Assembly: GCA_902806595.1 (NCBI GenBank)
Contig: CADCXC010000009.1
Location: 1,364,001-1,428,000 of the forward strand
Direction: 5' to 3'
From: Pyrenopolyporus hunteri
Lineage: Eukaryota; Ascomycota; Sordariomycetes; Xylariales; Hypoxylaceae
DNA: 64,000 nt
The number at the start of each line of letters is the position of its first letter. The stretch's first letter is position 1. Both the position numbers and the translations under genes were made by a program. Of the stretch, positions 12,166 through 24,110 are shown in pieces. Below the pieces are notes generated by a model. It worked only from the letters and a program-made list of their open reading frames with translations. It searched no databases and had not been told where the DNA came from.

Positions 12166-12282
12166 GTATACTCGTCGATTAGTATAGTCGTCGACTTGCA
12201 TAGCCATTGACTCGCATAGCCGTCGACCAGTTTTAGTCATCAACCACTATAGTCGTCGACTGCTATAGTCGTCGACCGATAA
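12166..12282. repeat. 16-17 bp minisatellite, about 7 units
   Basis: Units follow TAGTCGTCGACNNNTA with a SalI-like GTCGAC core. Variant units such as TAGCCATTGAC and TAGTCATCAACC differ from the core mainly by transitions at CpG. A further partial copy lies near 11991-12007. Confidence 0.75.
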
Positions 12283-12609
12283 CTTCAGCCCAAATCAGTA
12301 TTAGTTGCAATTTGTTAATTACCTCACGTGTACCCGCCTAATGTCTCCTATCTCTAGTAGTTGAACATCCGGTGCAGCCCTGTATGAGCTCGTTTGAGAG
12401 CGGGTACGGCCCCCTATTAGTTAGCCCGTTGCCTCACAAGGTCTGAATACCCTCGACGGCCCCCGCCTTGAAGGTACCTGCTGATTGTTGCCCCCCGTAA
12501 TTAATGAAGCTTTTTTTGGCTAGAGACGAATAGGGCTCTGCTTAGTCGCCTTGACGCGGGTCTGTTCTCGCCCTTCCCTTGAATTTCATCTGCCCCTCCG
12601 TACCACCTC

Positions 12610-12700
12610 TGCCTTTTTCGAAACACACACATATTTTCTCTCTCCCATCCACACATACTTTCTCTTTCCCATCCACATACACACTCTCTCCCATCTACAC
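12610..12700. repeat. Pyrimidine-rich tandem repeat upstream of DNMT5
   Basis: About four imperfect units of TCTCTYYCCCATCCACACAT. Position and CT-rich composition suit a fungal core promoter or 5' UTR, but the function is inferred only. Confidence 0.6.
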
Positions 12701-13043
12701 ATAACACGCAATCAACTCTCCAGTCTTCAACAACAACCAGTTGCAAAACTTCTTCTTTGATTTAATCTCTCTCATACCTGTGCACCTAAGCCCTAACCTA
12801 CAGCAACACGTTGATTCTATTGAATCATCTGCCATACGTGCTTGCAGGTTCTGGCCTGGCATCTTCCCTATCCTGTCAACTCTCCATCCTTTCCCAACCA
12901 CCTTTCATCTCTCGCGAGTCTGTCTCCGACCGGAGATCCCTCGCCTTTCCTCATTCGCACTAAACATCAAACCCTTTCCCTTCATCTCGCATAGTACCTT
13001 GCGTGCTTCTCCCCTGTTTCGGCCTTGACTTGCGTTCGTGACT

Positions 13044-16000
13044 ATGCCACCGCAAAACACCGGTCCGCCACCCCAGGCGCACCGTCGCTCTGGACGAAAG
13101 AGACCCACTGCCGTGGCTGCTCCCAAAGGAGTAGACTCCGATAGTGAAAATGGCCCTGGAGTGCCGAAGAAGCAGAAGCTAGCTCAGTCGAGTTCCGCTG
13201 CGGCGGCCCGTAATCCTGATGCTAACCTCGATGTCCGCAACGGACTGCACCGCAGTCTTCGTCCGATTTCGGACGTTTTCGCTGCCTTCCAGGACATGTC
13301 ATCCCGATCGCAGAAATTGCTTGATGATGGAAGCAAAATTCACCTTCGTGTTGCGACCATGTGTTCTGGCACGGAGGCGCCGATCTTCGCCTTGAAAATG
13401 CTCGAAGAGTGTTTTGACCGAATGAGTCCCGGCAAACGTTTCTTGAAATTCTCTCATCTCTTCAGCGTCGAAATTGTGCCGTTCAAACAGGCATACATCG
13501 CGCGAAATACCGATGGAGCTATCTTGTTCAACGATGTCCGAGATTTTATCGAACCTAAGCATCTCATGGCGTAAGTTCACTTCTGATTCCATACATGGTT
13601 ATGAATGCGGCTTACAATTTACCTAGACCCACGGCAATGGGTGCAATGGCGAAAATCCCCGGCCAAATCGATCTACTCGTCGCTGGCTGTTCCTGTGTCG
13701 ACTTTTCGTCGCTAAACTCACGAAAACAGGACAACTACTTCCGGGACCTTATGAAGGCCGGTAAAGAATTGACGGCAAAAATCAAAAAGGAAGGTGGTTA
13801 CGATAAGGAATCGCATTTCGAAAAAGTCGGCAGCGTCTTCGACGGAGCCATCGAGAATATAGATAATCTTGGAACCTCGGCTCAGACGTTCTTTTCTCTG
13901 CTGAAATATGTGCGTGACCACCGACCGAAAGTCGTCATCCTCGAGAACGTCATGGGAGCTCCATGGGACGACAACGCCAAAATATGGTTTCCTTTCGTCG
14001 GCTACAGTGCCACTTTTGCCAGGGTAGACACGAAGGATTTTTATATCCCTCAAACCAGGACTCGCGGCTATCTTGTCGCTCTCGACGATGACGTCTTCGG
14101 CATGTCCGCGAGATCGATTCTCGATGATTGGTCTGTTATTCTTAAGTCCAAACTTGCGAGACGCGCATCTTCTCCTGTAAACTCGTGGCTCCTGCCTCCG
14201 GCCCACCCTTTGACAGAAAGAGCTCGTCAGGACGACTCGGAAAAGGCCCTGAGCCCGCCTCCGGACGCCGACTGGGAGCGCAGCAAGGCACGCCACGCAC
14301 TTGTCCGTCACAACGAGAAACTTGGCAATGGACGTCCTATCACCCAGTGGGGCGAGACCAATATAGGCCAACCCTACGACCGTATGGATCGGCTTGTGAC
14401 TCTTACGCAGCCAAAGCGCGTTCTCGATTGCATCGACATCTATCACTTACGTGAGATGAAGAACAAATCCTACGATCTGAGATTCAAGAATCGTATCCAT
14501 GATCTCAGCCAGAACGTAGACCGAGGCACCAACGGTACTCCATTGGGCATGACTGGATGCATCACCCCCAGTGGAATACACTTCCTGACGGATCAATGCA
14601 GAATGCTATCGGGGTATGAGACTCTGGCCTTGCAGGGGCTGCCGCTCGATCGACTCGAATTGGCAACCGAGACTCAGGATCAGCTCCGAGATCTCTCTGG
14701 AAATGCGATGTCTACGACGGTAATAGGTGCTGTCATGCTAGCCCTCATCACCGCGATCAAAGATAACGGTTCTCTTCGTCTGAACGATGTCTTCGAATGC
14801 ATGCCGATAAAATTGACCAAGAGGAACAATCGGCTGATCGATGATTCTAAGCTGGAGAAGGTTCAGGGCTTTAGTACGATGGCTGCCCAGCCTTTTGGTT
14901 CGTTGCCAATGCTGGAGCTATTCAATAGATGCCGTCGATACTGCTTTTGCAATGGATCGGCAAAGTATAGCACCAACGAATTTCTGAAGTGTACCGTCTG
15001 CTCCACTGTCCGGTGTAAGTGGTGTGCTGGGAACCCGGCGCATAACTTCAGTCCGGTCGAGAGACCCTCGAACTTCTTTCTGCTAAGTGAAGTGGACCAA
15101 GCGCTTATGAAATATTTGCCTGCCACAATTGGACGTCTCGTTGACGGAGAATTCTCGTTCTCGGCTGGCGCTATTTCCTCAGAGTCGACCATCGCCGGTT
15201 ACCCGAGCCTTATGAACAAGCTCAATGATACGATATTCTACTACCAGCGTACCCGCGTTACGGAAATTGTGACCGTCTGCTACACCGGCCAGCATGGATT
15301 TGAACTCCGAGCAGCCCTGTCCGAGGGAGGACTCACTTGGTATCTGTACCTTGACGCGTGGAGTGGCTGCGGAGAAGACTTTCGAAAATCGCTGGGAATA
15401 GACCCTACCGGATTGGAGCAGCCGGTGGCGAAAGCCATCATCGATAAGAAATCCGAGAGCGTCTTGCCAGATTCCGACTCTTGGCAACTATGGGTTTTCA
15501 AACCCGTATCCCTCGCGGTGAGCATCACCCAGTTTGATGGTACTGTCAACGTTGGTAAGGTAGGGGGCCTAGACTCCTCAGCACTCATTCCTTCGACACG
15601 TACGGAACTGGAGTCAATCTGCGGGACGTATCAACATAAGCCTGACTGTGACGCTCCGGAGAACAGTTTGCACGTCCACCATGATGGGAATTTATTTCTC
15701 TTCAAGGAGTCGGGCCCGACTAGACTTCCCCACCTGGATAGTTATGTCATTTCGGGAGAGTGCCGCCCGTTGGAACCCCATGAACATCGAGAGGTCCTGA
15801 TCAGGTTCACGCCGGGTGTAAATCTCCGGGACCTTGCCGACGGGGATGTTGATGCTCGAATAGACGGGTTCTGGGGAAGTTGCAGCGTTAACAAATATGG
15901 AAAATCCGACCGCCCGGTAGAGAAAGTCTTCGGCTTTTCTGAATACCTCAAGATTCCCAGCTCGAAAGTCTTCCATATCTGCGAAACAGACTCCGAACAG

Positions 16001-19000
16001 CAGGTTCTGGCGCAGGCAGGGTTCATTAGAGAGAGAGAATGCGATCGATACGGGATCCTCGAAAAGTATAAGTCCCTTAGCCAGAAAGAAGGACACAACC
16101 CGGAGTTTGTCACCGTAGAGAAGGCGGACCTTCGCCATCTCAATGACTTCGTCTCCCACCTCAATATCAAGATTTCCGAGATCGAAGGTCTAGAGGTGAA
16201 ATTCAACGTAACAGATATTGAAGGCTGGCTGAAGAGGCTCGGCGATTGGAAGGACGGGCTTGATGCTCACGATTCTCCTTGCGGACAATTACCTCGGATC
16301 CAATGGATTCAGACGGGCGGCAGATATGTTGCGCACCACCTTTCTGAGGCGATGACGGCCTTCGAGGACTATGTGAAGAAGCAAGTTCCGCCTTTCGAAG
16401 TAAGAGTGAAGGTCGTACCGAGCCCTTTCGGCTGTCGCGACATATGTACCGGTGCCGTGCAGTATCTGTTCAACCACAAGAACCTCGCGCGCAAGGCAGT
16501 GGCTTATTTGCCATTGACTAAAGATCCTAACGCTAAGGTGACTGCATTCGCATATGTCGAACGTAATGCTGTGACGTCTCAGAATATGCATATTGACGCC
16601 GCCGGCCCCGAGAGACACAGTTTCGTGCCCTTCCGCAACTCGCTGAAGGATTTGTCCAAATTTCTCCTTCCAGCGGGTTTCTCGACGAATTCGACCGAGC
16701 TAATGCGATCATTCAAGACAACATTGAGTAAACATCAAGCGCGATCTCTTGAGTGGATGCTCTGGCGGGAGCTGGGTAACGCGACATTCGTAGAACAAGA
16801 GGTGGAAGAAGAAATCGTATCCGATCTCAAACTCCGGTTTCGGGGATATGCTCTGCGCGAAGCTTCGCACCCGGGCGGAATTCTCGCGGACGATGTGGGA
16901 TATGGAAAGACTGTCATTACACTTGCGCTAATGCACTGCCAAGAGAAATTCGATAACAACGAGTCCGTGGAGCGGCGTGGTAAGAGTCTTCGCGGTACGC
17001 ATTTGAAAGCCACCCTCGTTCTGGTACCTCCCCATTTGGTCGGCCAGTGGGCTACCCAGGCGCTCAAATTTCTCCCGATCAAGGATAACGAAATCTTCAA
17101 AATCGAAAACGTTGCGGATCTTATGGACGACGTATCTAAGAGAGTCTTAAAACGACTCCGCGAGGCCAGGCTCATTATCGCGAGCACCTCAATATTCGCA
17201 AGTACCGACTACCATCTAAACCTTGCTAGGTTGGCTGGATCTCTTGATCCACCCTTTGAGAACGGGACATCTATCAGTGGTCGCGCCTTCGAAGATTGGT
17301 ACGCCGACGCTGCATCGGCAGTTCGTGGGCATGTCTCTGGGCTGTTGGCATTGAACATGAGCGCTCCCATTGATATCGAGCCAGTTGAGGCTTTATATCG
17401 AAAGATCGAAGGTCGCCGCGAAGCGCATATGAAAGTCCATCAATCCTTTCTGAAGGACTACAATCTGCGTCAATCGGTCAGAAATGGCAGACGAGGAAAC
17501 ACCGATGACGACGGATCTGAGGCTGCGCTAGAAAGGCCAAGGACAACGCAAAAGTTTATGTCACTATGGCAGATGCTGCCGTATACTGACATCGATTGCG
17601 GCGGGGAAGATTTCAAACGAGAGCAATTCCTCCATGTGTTGGAGGCATTCACCTACGCTCGCGTAGTTTATGACGAATTCTCGTATGATAATCCTGCGAC
17701 AACAATGTTCGCCGCCGGCTCTCAAGCGTACTCGAAGTGGATTCTGTCGGCGACGCCGCCGACTAGAAATCTAGCAGCGGTGTGCTACACGGCGAGACTT
17801 ATCAACGTGCATGTCGCCCGTCCCATTCATACTCGCCAGGGCATGCCGCGAATAACCGAAGGCCCTCAATTGGCGGATAGGAGCAACGCAGAAGACTTGC
17901 AGATACGTAAGTTTGTCTCTGACGGAGCCGTTCGCGAGAGGCACGGAAAAGGAAGGGAGTTTTTGGAGTTCTTTGCGACCGCCAATCCCCTAGATTCCGA
18001 TCTTGCTGGTGGTATCTCAGTCGACGAGAAAGTGGTGGTGTGCGAGATGAAGCCTTACGAGTTCATCCACTATCACGATTTGCAGCAAGATCTGCGATCT
18101 TGCTGCTTTGACGCTAATCTTCTACCAAAGGAGTCCCGCGCTCTTCTGCGACCGGTGATTGGCGATGGTTGGGGCTCGGATGGGAGGTCTGTTAGCACTG
18201 AGGCGCTGATTCACCGTTCTTCTCAGGGGAGCTGGCTGATGGAAGGATCACCCATGTCTATTCTTGTGAATCAACGGCGCGCTCTTCGCTTCGGTGCGCT
18301 CCGCAACTTCAGACTCAGGGCCGAAAAAGCCGTCTGGCTCTCCGAGCGTATCTTGAGCAATGTGCACGAGGCGGCCTTCATCAACGGCAGAAATGCTACC
18401 TCGGACGTCTGTATACTGCTCAGGGATATATGGGAGGGTAATCACGCCAATTGCGGTGGAATTGATACTTGGCGTCAGTTGACGCAAGAAATCGCCATTG
18501 ATAACCCGGGCGGCTTCGAAGGCCTATCCGATTCCATCAAAAACAAAAACAGCGACTTCCTCTCGAACGACGAGCAATTCATTGAAGCTCTCTACGCCCG
18601 CAGAACCACCTCGTGGGCCGATTATTACGAGCTGCAGCGCAAGGATCTCAAGGATATAGATGAAGACGAAGCCCGAGGCCTCCTACGAGACATAGGCCGC
18701 GTCAAAGGCTCCATCGACGAGGACGTGAAGCGGGAAAACAGCCTAGAGACCTTGAAGGCGCTTATCGGTACCGACGACGAAGGCCTGAAGAACTATAGGA
18801 GAATTGAAGAGAGAATCCCTGCAGAGTGGAAGAAAGTAAAATTTTCGCCCGAACAGCTATCTCGTGGCGCCGGCCATGATAGACCGTACTTTCATTCATT
18901 ATGCCGCAGCGCAGGAATCTTGTTCGACCCAGTAAAGGACAAGATCGGGGAACTTATCGAACGCTTGAAGGATCATAACGACGACAAGCTTGACGAATCT

Positions 19001-20311
19001 GATTACGTTGGACTCGGCAACTGTCGCGCATCTGCACCTGACAGATATCCGCATTTCAATCGCACAGTCCAAATCCGAGGGGGTAAGTATACGTTCAGTA
19101 GAAATGACGTTAGCAATACCGCTATCGAGCTGCGAAAGGCCTTCGAGCAGGTGCTGTATGCGATGAAGCAGGAACGGATTGTCTTGAACCTTACGTCTGA
19201 GGCGAAGATGATGGAATGCGATGGCTGCAACAGGCTGATCCTCAGGGACGACCTTCATTTCGTGTGCGAGTGTGGCCATGTGCTTTGCGCGGAGCATCTT
19301 GATTCGCAGTATTGCGGCGGCGACGGCCCCGATGCCCGAAACAAGTGCCCGTCGCTGCTGAAACATGCGACTATGCCGTTGAAGAAGATCAACTCTACTC
19401 AAAGACTCCTGTATCTCGGACCAGGAATGCAGGCGCCAGCTCCGTGCGAGAAGATCAGCGAGAAAATGCAGATGTTGGCCAACACGGTGAAAGCGACTCC
19501 CGACGATGAATATGGTATTGTATTCGCCCAGTTCGACAGCCAGCTCGAGCAGCTTCAGTACACCTTGAGGCGAAACGGCATTGGATTTTCCACATCCCCG
19601 GTGGAGGGTATGCGGTCTCTTAGCGAGCTCTCGGGGAATCTCTCGCAAAGCCTTCAGGCCCTATGCGACGAGCGCGCCATTCCATGGGGTGATACCGACG
19701 GCACAGCAGCGTTGAGGAAGAAGCTTCGCGATTGGGACAACAAGTATGGAAAAAGAGTGAATAACCCTAAGGTTCGACTTCTAAAGCTCAACGACGCCAC
19801 GTCTGCTGGTACAAACCTTCAATATGCCAACCATGTCATGTTCTTCGCTCCCCTCGTTGTGAGTTTGCAGCAGGATTACGACGCATTTATGAAGCAGGCG
19901 AGAGGTCGATGCGTTCGATACGGCCAGAGGAAGACAGTGAATGTCTACCACTTCGTCACCGCCAACACTATCGAAGTGGATGTCCTCGAGCTTCGAAAGC
20001 GAAGTCACATCCTTGTCCGCCCCGGAAAGGCTATTGGAAGGCTTCATCCCGCGCCGCCGATAAATAACAAGGTGAAGAAATACGATATTCTCGGCCGCGT
20101 TGATGAGGATACTGTAATGACTGATGTTGATGATACCGCTGGATCTGGACACGGCTCTGTATGTCCGGGTCCTTCGTCAAATGTCGAGGATATGGGCGCC
20201 GCCAACGGCGAGGATCAAGAACAACGAGTGACATCGATCCTTGCCCCGGAGGAGATCTGGAAGGCTATGAACGAGTGGAATTGGCTGACTACGGTCGGCA
20301 TTGAGCACTAA
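13044..20311 (+). CDS. DNMT5: DNMT5-type DNA (cytosine-5) methyltransferase with RING and SNF2 ATPase (Rad8-like)
   Basis: Nuclear cytosine-5 methyltransferase fused to a SNF2 ATPase. Characterised DNMT5 enzymes of other fungi are ATP-dependent maintenance methylases for hemimethylated CpG. Two exons, 13044-13570 and 13627-20311, give 2403 aa. The first ATG fits; the GTG two codons upstream is not a eukaryotic start. The first ~95 residues are Pro/Lys-rich with NLS-like RRSGRKRP and KKQK; no chromodomain is visible. Methyltransferase (about 100-545): motif I ATMCSGTEA, motif IV GCSCVDFS (Cys ~199), motif VI ENV (~282), motif VIII QTRTRGY (~318), motif X GNAMSTT (~534). A Cys-rich cluster follows (about 610-655). 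SNF2 ATPase: Walker A ADDVGYGKT (~1270), motif II YDEFS (~1525), motif III SATPP, motif VI QARGRCVRYGQR (~2270). A RING-like CDGC..CECGHVLC segment (about 2040-2090) sits between the two lobes, as in Rad5/Rad16-like proteins. Confidence 0.95.
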
Positions 20312-21165
20312 TAGGGATTCGCAACGAAGCGTAAGTCCACTCCGCACATCCCGACCCTCTTTGGGCCGCACAAGCGGGACAAGCCCGACTGACTAGGAGA
20401 ATAGGAAACAGAAGATAGGCGAAAGGAGAGGTGATGCCGTTTGTTGAGGGGAGGAAGTTGGTGGGGTTATCTTGTGCGACTACGCACTGGGGCAAACGAC
20501 CCCTTTTCCCACCCACCCACCCGAAAGTAATGAATTGAAGAGAAAAGACAGAAAAAGGGGAATTTAACGAACGCTGAGGTTGCGACGATTTAGAGAGGGA
20601 GAGAGGTGGAATGAAGCGAAGAGAAGAACAGAAGGAAAGAGAAAATTAGCGAAACCTAAAAAAAAGGAAGGAAAAGAAAAAAGGAGGGGGGGAAGCTACG
20701 ACCAGATCTGCTATTGCTTGTACTACCTACATAGGTACCTACCTAGGTACCTGGGCGACCCGTATCACGACGCCAACTAGCACCGCCAAACAGCACCGGC
20801 GACGAGTACACGATCGTGGGTAAAACGGAGCCTATTGTTAATGCGTTTGCTTTGCCTCGGAATGAGCCGTTCACATGAACTGGCCTCCGGCTGCGCTTAG
20901 TTAGTACTTTAATTTTTTAATTTTTTACTCGACCTACGAGCATCCCTTCTCTAATATACTAGAGACCGATTTCTATATTTAACGTCAGTAAACGCAAATT
21001 ACTATTTCCAGGTCAGAGTATTCCGTAGATCAATATGTCTTGCAAGGGCTGTTGGGGTTCATGCGAATCGAGTCTAGCAACTTCGCAACTTACCTACACT
21101 TCACTAGATGACCACATATAGGTAAATAATCCTCCTCCTCATCCCCTAGTCCTAGCTCTTCTACC
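20312..21165. other. Convergent spacer
   Basis: The 3' flank of the methyltransferase gene, then a purine-rich tract (about 20590-20695), a strong palindromic repeat cluster and AT-rich sequence up to the ureidoglycolate lyase stop. No gene is seen. Confidence 0.6.
20724..20754. repeat. TACCTAGGTACC palindrome cluster
   Basis: Two overlapping TAGGTACCTA-type palindromes in 31 bp, among the clearest copies in the window. Confidence 0.75.
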
Positions 21166-21972
21166 CTACAACTTCGATACCCCGCCCCTGGGCGGCGGCA
21201 CACGCACCATTATCCTCGGACCGTCCTGCCCCTTTTCCCGTCCCTCGAGGGCGACTTCCTGGCAGTCCTCCACCGGCTCATCGTTCGCGAACTGCACGAC
21301 GACGAAGTCGATCGCCGACCCAGACGCCCCGAGCGCCGCCATCGGCGCGTGCCACGTCCCTGCGCCGTACGTCACAGCCTGCGCGCCCGTCGCCACGAAC
21401 GCCCGTAGCCCGGACAGGTCCGGCATCCCGGGGCCGGGTAGCTTCTGCGCGCTGCCTTCGTCTTTGGGGACTGGGAGGTCCTTGGTGGCGTCTGCGGCGT
21501 CTGTGTTGGCCTGCAGCGTAGGTGCAACGATGACTAGGTACCGCGCCGTGGCCCCGACGCCTAGCGGCACGAAGGTCTGGGAGGTGAAGGGATGACGTTC
21601 GAGGATCTTGAGCTCGAAAAGTCCACCTTCATTGCTATCATGGCTACCGCTGCCGTCACCAGTCCCCGGAACTAGTTGTCGCGCCCCGCACACGAACATT
21701 GTTGTTCGCGGAGACGCGGGCTTGTGGCTTGGGGCCTGGGCGTACAGGTTCTGCAGGGGCGGCGCTAGGGCGCGGTACTGGATCGCAGTGCCTTGGTTGG
21801 CAGAGACGGCGCCGCGGTCAGGGGGTAGGGATGCTGGGGTTAGGGAGGCGGAGGGCCGGATCTCGGGAGCTGGGTTGGTGAGGACAGCGCCGAAGGGGGA
21901 AAAGGCATCGGGGGTAAGGGGCTCAGCTTGGAGAGTGATGGGGGAAGGGATGGATAGGGTGTGTATGAGCAT
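21166..21972 (-). CDS. Ureidoglycolate lyase (AllA/DAL3 family)
   Basis: Predicted to cleave (S)-ureidoglycolate to glyoxylate and urea, the last dedicated step of allantoin (purine nitrogen) use; probably cytosolic. It is a single exon of 268 aa. The N-terminus LQAEPLTPDAFSPFG matches the family's opening strand. Later segments FELKILERHPFTSQTFVPLG and GAGTWHAPMAALG, then DFVVVQFAN, match the cupin-like core and its conserved HPFTSQ and WHAP elements. The start is the ATG at 21972, since the two codons upstream read TTG-AAG. A low-complexity insert lies in the middle (about residues 100-120). The C-terminus ends in a short Arg/Pro tail. Regulation by nitrogen source is typical of the pathway but was not read from the sequence. 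Confidence 0.9.
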   Translation of the reverse strand: MLIHTLSIPSPITLQAEPLTPDAFSPFGAVLTNPAPEIRPSASLTPASLPPDRGAVSANQGTAIQYRALAPPLQNLYAQAPSHKPASPRTTMFVCGARQLVPGTGDGSGSHDSNEGGLFELKILERHPFTSQTFVPLGVGATARYLVIVAPTLQANTDAADATKDLPVPKDEGSAQKLPGPGMPDLSGLRAFVATGAQAVTYGAGTWHAPMAALGASGSAIDFVVVQFANDEPVEDCQEVALEGREKGQDGPRIMVRVPPPRGGVSKL

Positions 21973-22677
21973 CTTCAAAAGGGGTTTTTTATGTTAATGT
22001 TATTATATTTCGGATAGGGCTATTATTACTTAATATAGGTATTGAATTATCTGTTATTTCTTTCTCCTGAGGCCTTTATCTCTTGGAGGTTCAGAGGGTA
22101 GGGGATTTGTTATTTCGGGTTAACATTTGCAGTATTTCCATATTTCAGGAATTGGGGGTGATAGGGTGGACCCATATGTAGGTACCTACCTAGGTACCTG
22201 ACGCTACAGAACGTATGTTGGGAATTGATAGTGGAATTGCGGGGAACGTATAGAAAACGTTATCACCCACTAACAATTCCCCAAGTGTGATATATAGCGT
22301 GGAAACGCTTTCATCCAATTAGGAGCCGCGGTTGCCTTGAGGTCCCCCCCCTGCCGTAACGAAGGTTGTGGACTTTCCTCATGAGTATAACCCCGTTATC
22401 CCAAAATGGATTCTTCTTCTGTTAGGCTCCCGCCGTCTAACCTGCCATCTTCATGTTTTTAGCTGTCGCTCGTTAATTTTGCCCGTTTGGCGTTATTTTT
22501 TGCTACGTCGTTATGAATTTATGCTAAGTATCAACCTGTGAGCCCCTCGTTCTCTGTTGGTTTACTTTATATATGTAGGAAGTAGGCTGACAAGGATCAC
22601 AGGTTGATAATTTACGTCTCCACGCGACAGACTCGCGTTTGTATTGTAGGATCCAAGCTACGTTAGGGGTATATGAG
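21973..22677. other. Divergent intergenic region
   Basis: Presumed shared promoter region of the ureidoglycolate lyase and the small ORF at 22678. It contains a palindromic repeat at 22178-22200. No coding frame is seen. Confidence 0.55.
22178..22200. repeat. GGTACCTACCTAGGTACC palindromic repeat
   Basis: A near-identical copy of the 20724-20754 repeat, 1.4 kb away. Confidence 0.75.
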
Positions 22678-23019
22678 ATGGCGAACGAATCAAAATTTTA
22701 TCTATGTGGGCTGTTTCGCTCCAGAACGAGACCCGCCCCGACACAGACTACGGACAACGGGTTACAGGGAATCGAATTCTCGCCTAGAACATCATTCGCG
22801 AGCTCGGTGGCCCCAGCTGCAGCGGCGGCGGCGCCAGCCGCATCTTCCTCAGCCCAGCCAGCGCGTCCTGCGGCGAACCTTAACAACCCGGAATTAGCTG
22901 GGTACTATTCTCCCGCACTGCCGGATCGTTCGCGGGAATTCAGAGGCTACTACGCTCCTGAACCAGCCCCTGCGCCACCGGTGCCGGCGGCTCGTCCGCC
23001 AAAGATGTCTTATTCATAA
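22678..23019 (+). CDS. Possible small Pro/Ala-rich protein
   Basis: An ATG-initiated frame of 113 codons that I do not recognise. The N-terminus (MANESKFYLCGLF) is ordinary. The middle is Ala/Ser/Pro-rich low complexity, and the C-terminal third contains a repeated aromatic motif (LAGYYSPA, then FRGYYAPE) followed by Pro/Ala. It could be a short disordered protein or a chance GC-rich frame. The composition change against the surrounding AT-richer DNA and the GYYxP repetition are the only support. An overlapping frame starting at 22673 looks less protein-like. Confidence 0.4.
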   Translation: MANESKFYLCGLFRSRTRPAPTQTTDNGLQGIEFSPRTSFASSVAPAAAAAAPAASSSAQPARPAANLNNPELAGYYSPALPDRSREFRGYYAPEPAPAPPVPAARPPKMSYS

Positions 23020-24110
23020 TACCTACCTACCTAAGCGGGAACATCTCTTTCACGGATACATGATGCACATCCTAGGAATCTGCATGTCTCTGTTATTGGC
23101 GCTGTGGCTTGGATTATAGATGGTCACATGGTGGAAGCGACGGCAGATCCCTGCACGCCGGACATGAGTGTGCGGCCCATACCGGACACTAATTTATGCT
23201 GCTGGTGCTTTTATGTCCTTCAGCTGCTAGAATTTTATAGCGGATCACGAAGCTTTTCCTCGAGAGTCGCATTTCGCACGTGGGCCATATTATCTCGGCG
23301 TAGAAGCCCTTATAAGCCGAGTGCTTTGAGACAGAATCCATTCCCTTTTCATTCCCAAGCCGCCGCCAATGTGACCTACCCTTCCGTCAATATCACCACC
23401 GCAGCATTCATTTCAATCCACCGACTTAACTATAGAACCTATCTTCGGTCGTGGAACGAGTGAGCGCCTCATCCGTCAGCATGTTGAGGCCTAAACAGGG
23501 GTCAGGATTTACCCCACTAACATCTTCGCCCTGCTGACGGATCGTACTACAGCTCCTCCCATTGAATCTATGCTAACACAGGATCTAAAAGGGTCGATCT
23601 ACCTGCCTTCTGAGAAAAGATAGCTCCTGGAGTTCGTTGTGGCCGTTGGTTCTACGGGATAAGTCGCGGCTTAAATCCTAGCGACGCTTATGCCTGCTTA
23701 CAAAATCTCGCGGCCTCGGCCTGCGATTTAATCGAAGAATTAGTCAGTAATCGAGGATTGGGCCCGTTATACCTCTAGCATAGAGGTATGAAAGTTTCGT
23801 ACCTTTTTAGGAATAATTATCCTGTATTAAACATTTTCATTGGTTCGGAGTCTATACCAAAAGCGCGAGGTTCCGTGATCACTACTACCTAAGTAGAAGT
23901 CCATGGCTACAGATTCGCCAACTTGAAGCTGACTTCGTTCGCTTACTCAAACTACTAGTTGAAAATTTTGCGTATCAGAAGGGCTATATATCAGGACCTC
24001 GTCCTAAACAAGTCCGAATCATTATCCTCTGGCCTTGGCCTCATTAAATTACTGGCTATCATTCTTGGTCGCAATCCAGAACCATTCCTTTGCTATAGGT
24101 ACCATTAAAC
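23020..24110. other. Intergenic with imperfect palindrome
   Basis: A 119-codon frame (23104-23463) has no recognisable features. A 72-bp imperfect inverted repeat follows. The rest is probably the promoter of the kinase gene. Confidence 0.55.
23471..23542. repeat. Imperfect palindrome with 11-bp perfect arms
   Basis: ATCCGTCAGCA (23471-23481) is perfectly inverted at 23532-23542. The interior holds a shorter GGGGT...ACCCC dyad. It could be a hairpin, a very short MITE-like relic or chance. Confidence 0.6.

Larger units (their letters stand above)
10762..13043. other. Spacer with repeat relics and DNMT5 5' region
   Basis: Between about 10.9 and 12.45 kb there are no coding frames of note, several short palindromes (for example near 11620-11690), a degenerate 21-bp repeat pair and a 16-bp minisatellite, consistent with old decayed repeat DNA. 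The last ~500 bp are pyrimidine-rich, as expected for the promoter and 5' UTR of the methyltransferase gene that follows. Confidence 0.6.

Noticed and set aside
13718..14446. 242-codon minus-strand frame inside the methyltransferase gene; likewise 18899-19648.
   Set aside because: Antisense shadows of a clearly coding exon.
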